A stretch of 33,942 nucleotides of DNA from Actinomycetota bacterium (GTDB lineage Bacteria; Actinomycetota; Acidimicrobiia; Acidimicrobiales; AC-14), in assembly GCA_005888325.1 (NCBI GenBank), contig VAWU01000067.1, positions 1-33,942 on the forward strand, written 5' to 3'. Shown one piece after another: positions 29,557 through 33,942 of this stretch. Positions within the stretch are counted from its first letter, which is position 1, and every line of letters starts with the position of its first letter. Position numbers and translations under genes: made by a program. The notes beneath the pieces are model-generated. The model was not told where the DNA came from. It saw only the letters and a list, made by a program, of their open reading frames with translations, and did not search any database.

Positions 29557-30322
29557 GGAAGGAAAGGTCGCGATCATCACCGGGGCCGGGCAGGGGATCG
29601 GGAAGGCGTATGCGGCCCGGTTCCTCGACGAGGGGGCGAAGGTCGTCGTCGCCGACTACAGCAAGGAGCGGGGCGAGTCGGCGCTGGCAGAGCTGAAGGG
29701 CAGGGGCGAGGTCGTGTTCGTGCCCACCGACATCGCCGTCGAGGAGTCCGCCAACGACTGCGCCGCCGAGACGATCGATCGATTCGGCACCATCGACATC
29801 CTCGTCAACAACGCCGCGCTCTACTACGACATCGACAACTCCGACAACAGCCCCGAGTATCTCAAGCGGGTGTTCGACGTGAACCTGCACGGGGCGTGGT
29901 TCATGTCGAGAGCGGTGACGCCCACGATGTGCGAGAAGCGCTGGGGGCGCATCATCAACCAGTCGTCGGGTGCCGCCTATATGTACCTGATGCCTCCGCA
30001 GGAGAAGTTCCACGAGCTGGGAGCGTTCACGTACAGCCAGACCAAGTGGGGCATCGTCGGTCTCACCAAGTTCATGGCCGGTCAGCTCGGTCAGTACAAC
30101 GTGCTCGTCAACTGCATCGCACCCGGCGTCACCATGACCGAGGCGACGAAGAAGATCGTCCCCGAGGAGTTCATGGGCATGGTCACGATGATGAGCGCGA
30201 TGAAGCGCACGCTCGAGCCCGAGGACCTGGCCGGCACCGCGGTGTTCTTCGCCAGCGACGACGCCAACTTCGTCACCGGCCAGGTCCTGTGCGTCGACGG
30301 CGGCGCCTGCATGCCCGCCTGA
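29549..30322 (+). CDS. SDR-family oxidoreductase
   Basis: 257 residues. TGAGQGIG (11-18), NNAA (87-90), Ser139-140, Y-S-Q-T-K (162-166) and a C-terminal V-D-G-G mark a classical SDR (3-oxoacyl-reductase or alcohol dehydrogenase type). It begins at the second copy of a duplicated start (see 29535-29556). It differs from the HSD17B4-like trio in the D-N-S-D-N segment after NNAA. No operator copy precedes it. It is separated from the MaoC gene by a strong hairpin and is convergent with the small NTF2-like gene. Confidence 0.86.
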   Translation: MRLEGKVAIITGAGQGIGKAYAARFLDEGAKVVVADYSKERGESALAELKGRGEVVFVPTDIAVEESANDCAAETIDRFGTIDILVNNAALYYDIDNSDNSPEYLKRVFDVNLHGAWFMSRAVTPTMCEKRWGRIINQSSGAAYMYLMPPQEKFHELGAFTYSQTKWGIVGLTKFMAGQLGQYNVLVNCIAPGVTMTEATKKIVPEEFMGMVTMMSAMKRTLEPEDLAGTAVFFASDDANFVTGQVLCVDGGACMPA

Positions 30323-30337
30323 CACGTCTCCGTCGAA

Positions 30338-30613
30338 TCAGACTGGCCGCGGGCTCTCAGTCGCGATTCGTCCTGGCCCGGCCATCAACGCCAGCGTCTC
30401 GTCGAGCGACCGGAAATGGACAAGAGGGTCCGCGTGGCGATGGACGGCGCGCCATTCGTCGCCCTCGCGCTGAAACACGGAGGTAGCGCGAAGTCGCCAG
30501 GGGTCGGTTACGCCACGACCCTCGAACCTGACGTCCGCGAGCCGCCCGTCGAGCCAGGCCTGCTGGGCTCGCCGCACGTCGTTCAACAGCGTCAGCGCGA
30601 TGTCGTCAGCCAC
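30338..30613 (-). CDS. Shortened NTF2-like (SnoaL/DUF4440-type) protein
   Basis: 91 residues from GTG 30613. The N-terminus (L-N-D-V-R-R-A-Q-Q-A-W-L-D-G) and the C-terminal half (R-A-T-S-V-F-Q-R-E-G-D-E-W-R-A-V-H-R-H-A-D-P-L-V) both fit the common NTF2-like family of about 130 residues, but the middle (roughly 35 residues) is missing: after W-L-D-G the chain jumps to R-F-E-G-R-G. This looks like an in-frame internal deletion. A clean -10 box 6 nt upstream suggests it is still transcribed. It may be a reduced or decaying gene. It ends 15 bp from the convergent SDR. Confidence 0.55.
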   Translation of the reverse strand: MADDIALTLLNDVRRAQQAWLDGRLADVRFEGRGVTDPWRLRATSVFQREGDEWRAVHRHADPLVHFRSLDETLALMAGPGRIATESPRPV

Positions 30614-30619
30614 GCGGCC

Positions 30620-30625
30620 AATGTA
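30620..30625 (-). promoter_or_regulatory. -10 box for the shortened NTF2-like gene
   Basis: Minus-strand TACATT ends 6 nt before GTG 30613, the leaderless arrangement seen elsewhere in the window. The remaining gap to 30785 holds another candidate -10 (TAGGCT, 30750-30755) for the next gene and otherwise nothing I can name. Confidence 0.45.
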
Positions 30626-30785
30626 CGTCTGCGTGCTCGTGTCGCCGCGCCCGGCCGTGCGGACTGCCCCGCCGCGTCGGGTTCGTCGGCAATCGGGTAC
30701 ACCCGCGGGGTTCGCGTCGTTCCGCGAGGGCAGCCGCGGAGAGCGCCTCTAGGCTGGCCGCACGACTCAAACGCGGGAGGCTTCG

Positions 30786-31196
30786 ATGCCGATCACCAGA
30801 GGGTTCAATCACGTAGCGACGCTGACAACCAACATCGAGCGTCACGCGGATTTCTACAAGCGGGCGTTCGGAGCCGAGGTCACGTTTCGGATGGACGCCA
30901 CGCCCGACCACCCACGCATGTTCATCCTCGACCTCGGCGGCGGCGCGGCCCTCAATGTCTTCGAGGCGTCCCCGGATGAGATCGTCGGCGAACAACGGAA
31001 GCAGGGCGGCCGGGGCGCGATCGATCACTTCGCCCTGGCCGTCGACTCGCTCGCCGCCCTCGAGGACGTGAAGCAGCGACTCATCGACGCCGGAGCCGAC
31101 ATCGGCGAGATCCAGCGCCTGGGCAGCGAGTGGTCGCTGTTCTTCCGTGACGTCGACGGCATGGAGCTCGAGGTATGCACCCCTGTCGACGAGTGA
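30786..31196 (+). CDS. VOC-family (glyoxalase/dioxygenase-like) protein
   Basis: 136 residues, ATG 30786 with GGGAGG 5 nt upstream. Two beta-alpha-beta-beta-beta modules are visible: N-H-V-A-T-L (8-13) to L-N-V-F-E (56-60), and I-D-H-F-A-L-A-V (79-86) to M-E-L-E-V (126-130). Candidate metal ligands are His9, Glu60, His81 and Glu129, so all four positions typical of glyoxalase I/extradiol-dioxygenase-type VOC metalloenzymes are occupied. The substrate is unknown. Downstream lies a terminator-like hairpin (31237-31261). Confidence 0.8.
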   Translation: MPITRGFNHVATLTTNIERHADFYKRAFGAEVTFRMDATPDHPRMFILDLGGGAALNVFEASPDEIVGEQRKQGGRGAIDHFALAVDSLAALEDVKQRLIDAGADIGEIQRLGSEWSLFFRDVDGMELEVCTPVDE

Positions 31197-31236
31197 CCTG
31201 CGACGCGCGAGATCACAGCGCGCAGCCGTAGGGGTT

Positions 31237-31261
31237 CTGCGGTAGCCGGCGGCTGCCGCGG
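31237..31261. terminator. Terminator-like hairpin after the VOC gene
   Basis: The arms 31237-31247 and 31251-31261 pair over 11 bp with two wobble pairs and a 3-nt loop. There is no U-tract. It lies 41 nt after the VOC stop and about 40 nt before the next start, in an otherwise featureless 104-bp gap. Confidence 0.5.
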
Positions 31262-31300
31262 CTGGTTGACGACCGTCCGCCCCGGGCGCGGCGATGCCTG

Positions 31301-33244
31301 GTGGATACCCTTGGCGTCGTGGACCGAGATGACATCTTGGGCTCGGCTCGAAGGGCGGCGGCCGACCACGCCTGGGAGGAAGCGTTCGCGGCCTACCGCG
31401 CGGCCGATGCCCTCGACGAGCTGTCGCCGGAAGATCTCGAGGCGCTCTCCATCGTCGCGTTCTGCGCGAGCCGCATGCCCGAGGCGGTCGACGCTCGACA
31501 GCGCGCATACGTCCACTACGAGCGGGCGGGACGGACTCCCGAAGCCGCGTCGGCCGCCCTGAATGTCGCGCTCTTGCACTTTGGTAGCGGAAACACCTCC
31601 GCCGCCTCCGGCTGGCTCGGTCGGGCCCAGCGGCTCCTCGACGGGGTCCCCGAGACGGCCGCCCATGCGCTCTTGGCATGGATCGAAGGTCAGACCATGG
31701 CGCGCTTGAAGGCATTCGAGCAGGCGCAGGACAAAGCCCGAGAGATGGAGGCGATTGCCGGCCGCGTCGGTGATCCGGACCTCCTCGCGATGGGGATCAG
31801 CATGCAGGGTTACCTGCGCACGCTCACCGGAGACGTGGCCGCGGGCCTGGCACTGATCGATGAAGCGCTGACAGCGGTGCTCGCGGGCCAGATGGGACCG
31901 CTCGCCAGTGCCGAAATCTTCTGTGAGATGGTCGTCTCGTGCATCGAGGCCGCGGACTTCCAACGGGCCGCTGAGTGGCTCGACACCGCCGAGCGCGCAG
32001 GCCGGCAGTTGACGTGCTTTCCCGGTTGTTGCCGGGTCCACCGAGCGACGGTCCTGCGACACCATGGCGAGTGGCAGGCCGCGCAGGAGCACGCGAAGCA
32101 GGGTCGGTCCGAGGTGGCGGGGCTCGAGGTCATCCATGAAGGGATGGCGCTGACGGAGCTGGGGGAGCTCCACCGATGCAAGGGTGAGATCGCGCTGGCA
32201 GAGCAGGAGTTCGGTGAGGCCTACGAAAAGGGCTGGCCGCCTCAGCCGGGAATGGCGCTGCTGCGCCTACGAAACGGCGACGTCGACGCCGCCAAGCAGG
32301 TGATCGGGCGCGCCGTCGATTGGGCCGCCGATGAACTGCCGGCGTTGGTTCGACTCCTGCCGGCACAGGTCGAGATTGCGATCGCCGCCGGCGACAGCGC
32401 GCTCGTCGAGACAGCGGCCGCGAGGCTGGCGGATGTGGCCTCTAGGGTGCGCTCGAGCACCGCTGCCGCCGCGAGTGCCTTCGTCACCGGGTTGCTCGAA
32501 CGCCAGCGGGGAAACCTCACGGCGGCGGCGCGGCAGCTGGAGCTGAGCGTCCGGGCGTGGCAGCAGGTGCGAAGTCCCTACGACGCGGCACGAGCTCGGA
32601 TGCGGCTGGCCGATGTCCTGGCTGATCTCGGCGACGCCGAGTCGGCGAGGCTCGAGCTCGCTGCCGCGCGCGCCACGTTCGAACGGCTGGGAGCCACCCC
32701 CGAGGCCCGCGAGGCGGCGCGGCGACTCGGCGACGACGCACCCAGGCATGCGACGCGCACCTTCATGTTCACCGACATCGTCGATTCGACCGCGCTGTTG
32801 AGCGCCATCGGCGACGAAGCTTGGGACGGAGTGCGCCGATGGCACGATCGCATGGTCAACACCGCCGTCGCTGAGCACCGTGGAAGCGTCGTGAAGGGAA
32901 CAGGAGACGGCTACTTCGTGACGTTCGAGGAACCGACGCTCGCAGCCGACTGCGCGATCGCGATTCAGCGAGCACTGGACGACCATCGCCGACGAGACGG
33001 CTTTTCGCCTTCTGTGCGCATCGGCCTGCACGTCGGGTCGGCAGTCGCCGCGGGGGACGACTACTCGGGTCGGGACGTCGTCATCGCGGCTCGCGTCGCC
33101 GCGCTTGCCCAAGCTGACGAGATCCTCGTCAGCGCGGCGGTCGCCGACCAGGTGCAAGGTCACGTTGCTGCGGAGAGCCGGAGATCAGCTGACCTCAAAG
33201 GAATCCGCGAACCTGTGGACGTCGCCGCGATCGTGTGGCGGTGA
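31301..33244 (+). CDS. TPR-repeat protein with C-terminal class III nucleotide cyclase domain
   Basis: 647 residues from GTG 31301; GTG 31319 (641 aa) is 7 nt after a TACCCT box and may be the real start. Residues about 15-480 are helical pairs with the A-x-x-A and G-x-x spacing of tetratricopeptide repeats. From about 487 a cyclase domain starts: T-F-M-F-T-D-I-V-D-S-T (metal Asp492), V-V-K-G-T-G-D-G (Lys532, metal Asp536) and G-R-D-V-V-I-A-A-R (Arg598). In active cyclases the transition-state Asn follows the V in G-x-x-V-N-x-A-A-R; here it is Val594. It may make cAMP/cGMP weakly or act as a sensor. The stop overlaps a possible GTG of the next gene. Confidence 0.82.
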   Translation: MDTLGVVDRDDILGSARRAAADHAWEEAFAAYRAADALDELSPEDLEALSIVAFCASRMPEAVDARQRAYVHYERAGRTPEAASAALNVALLHFGSGNTSAASGWLGRAQRLLDGVPETAAHALLAWIEGQTMARLKAFEQAQDKAREMEAIAGRVGDPDLLAMGISMQGYLRTLTGDVAAGLALIDEALTAVLAGQMGPLASAEIFCEMVVSCIEAADFQRAAEWLDTAERAGRQLTCFPGCCRVHRATVLRHHGEWQAAQEHAKQGRSEVAGLEVIHEGMALTELGELHRCKGEIALAEQEFGEAYEKGWPPQPGMALLRLRNGDVDAAKQVIGRAVDWAADELPALVRLLPAQVEIAIAAGDSALVETAAARLADVASRVRSSTAAAASAFVTGLLERQRGNLTAAARQLELSVRAWQQVRSPYDAARARMRLADVLADLGDAESARLELAAARATFERLGATPEAREAARRLGDDAPRHATRTFMFTDIVDSTALLSAIGDEAWDGVRRWHDRMVNTAVAEHRGSVVKGTGDGYFVTFEEPTLAADCAIAIQRALDDHRRRDGFSPSVRIGLHVGSAVAAGDDYSGRDVVIAARVAALAQADEILVSAAVADQVQGHVAAESRRSADLKGIREPVDVAAIVWR

Positions 33245-33324
33245 ACGCGTGGCGGCTGTTGCCGCGGACAACCAGATCGCTCGCGGAGCGCGAGTGCCTC
33301 AATCCGGTCCGTGTCGGCGCGGCC

Positions 33325-33942
33325 GTGCTGCCTCAACGCTCGCCCTGTACCCTGCTGGTTGTCATTACGTCAGTAGCATGTCTTCTACTCAGCTCGTGTG
33401 AGTGGACTCAGTACCGCTTCGGGCCGGCCCACACTGGGCACAATCCCGCGGAATCGGCCATCACCGCGGGCAATGTCTCGCAGTTGCAAGCGGCATGGGC
33501 CGGTCCGCAACTCGGCATCCCCTTCGACGCGTTGGTGGTCGGAGACTCGATCCTCGTGGGCTATTGGGACGACATTCGACCCGCTGCGCTCTCGGCCCTC
33601 GATCCTCATCACGGCTCCGTGCGCTGGTCGATCATCTTCCCCAGCAACGTTGGCACCACCACGCCGAGCTATGGAGGAGGTCGGCTGTACGTCCCCACCC
33701 GAGTCGTCGGCAGTTTGGACAACGCGACGCTGAAGGCCTACCGGGCCAGCGATGGAGGCCTGCTGTGGTCTTCTCCGAGCGGCTTTCCCAACAGCGCGCC
33801 CACGGTCGTCGGCGACATCGTCTATCAGAGCTTCGTCTCGCTCGGTCCGGCCAGCGGATGGGAGGCGCACGACGCCGCCACGGGCAACGTGCTCTTCCGG
33901 GCACGAGCGTCGGGGTTCGGTTATCCCACCGTCGCGGTCGCG
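33325..33942 (+). CDS. PQQ-like beta-propeller lipoprotein, cut by the window end
   Basis: 206 codons to the window edge, with no stop. From GTG 33325 the protein starts with a lipoprotein signal, hydrophobic core L-L-V-V-I-T-S-V-A-C-L-L-L, and a lipobox L-S-S-C with Cys25. The mature part has Y-R-F-G-P-A-H-T-G-H-N (just after the signal) and repeats with a Trp-rich close (L-Q-A-A-W, S-V-R-W-S, G-G-L-L-W-S) typical of PQQ/BamB-type beta-propeller blades. The same frame is open back to GTG 33241, which overlaps the cyclase stop (GTGA); that longer start would add 28 residues before the signal. Probably a surface-anchored binding or sensing protein co-transcribed with the TPR-cyclase gene. Confidence 0.7.
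   Translation, partial: MLPQRSPCTLLVVITSVACLLLSSCEWTQYRFGPAHTGHNPAESAITAGNVSQLQAAWAGPQLGIPFDALVVGDSILVGYWDDIRPAALSALDPHHGSVRWSIIFPSNVGTTTPSYGGGRLYVPTRVVGSLDNATLKAYRASDGGLLWSSPSGFPNSAPTVVGDIVYQSFVSLGPASGWEAHDAATGNVLFRARASGFGYPTVAVA

Noticed and set aside
33398-33733. A 111-codon frame near the right end
   Set aside because: It is an alternative frame of the propeller lipoprotein; the frame with the signal peptide and Trp-rich blades is the real one.
1-33942. CRISPR arrays, tRNA/rRNA genes, insertion sequences, integrase or attachment sites
   Set aside because: I looked for regular repeat-spacer series, cloverleaf-like segments, transposase motifs and long terminal inverted repeats, and saw none.

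Overview
The window is very GC-rich and densely coded, with genes on both strands in short overlapping operons. It looks like an actinomycetotal chromosome, plausibly class Acidimicrobiia. The evidence is two luciferase-like (F420-type) oxidoreductases, a DUF222-type HNH endonuclease tail, many SDR and acyl-CoA dehydrogenase genes, many GTG starts, and many start codons sitting 6-8 nt after a TANNNT -10 box, as in leaderless transcripts. The taxon is inference. No rRNA, tRNA, CRISPR, transposase or integrase is visible. No gene-free stretch reaches 300 bp; the longest is 30614-30785.

Layout. 1-173: tail of an HNH endonuclease. 253-1766: D-2-hydroxyacid dehydrogenase and a NadD-like nucleotidyltransferase. 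1771-3634 (minus): RraA-like protein and a zinc alcohol dehydrogenase. 3722-4675: phosphoesterase lipoprotein. 4677-5456 (minus): SDR. 5527-8617 (minus): a tightly coupled SDR / luciferase-like oxidoreductase / membrane Ser-Thr kinase operon. 8643-10289: SDR and a second luciferase-like enzyme joined through a repeated stop-start junction. 10280-13035: DUF2889 protein, SnoaL-like protein, and an ANL ligase with degenerate catalytic motifs. 13185-14807: a Tat-exported 12-cysteine small protein, a 54-aa acidic peptide and, convergent to them, a PF14907-type nucleotidyltransferase.

14845-30322 is a lipid (possibly steroid or isoprenoid side-chain) catabolic region. It holds two acyl-CoA dehydrogenase pairs, a CoA ligase, three paralogous HSD17B4-like SDRs plus a fourth SDR, a thiolase, a Cys-less lipid-transfer-type thiolase homologue, a DUF35 protein and a MaoC-type hydratase. 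Together these could activate an acid and carry its CoA ester through dehydrogenation, hydration, oxidation and thiolysis. Four promoter regions here carry a shared 16-bp palindrome, consensus CTGACRCNNGYGTCAG, which suggests one regulon under a repressor not encoded in the window.

30338-33942 holds a shortened NTF2-like protein, a VOC protein, a large TPR protein with a C-terminal class III cyclase domain, and the start of a PQQ-propeller lipoprotein cut by the window end.

The most interesting items are the shared operator, the Tat/12-Cys/nucleotidyltransferase cassette, and three places where a start codon has been tandemly duplicated to leave 3-5-codon mini-ORFs in front of the gene.
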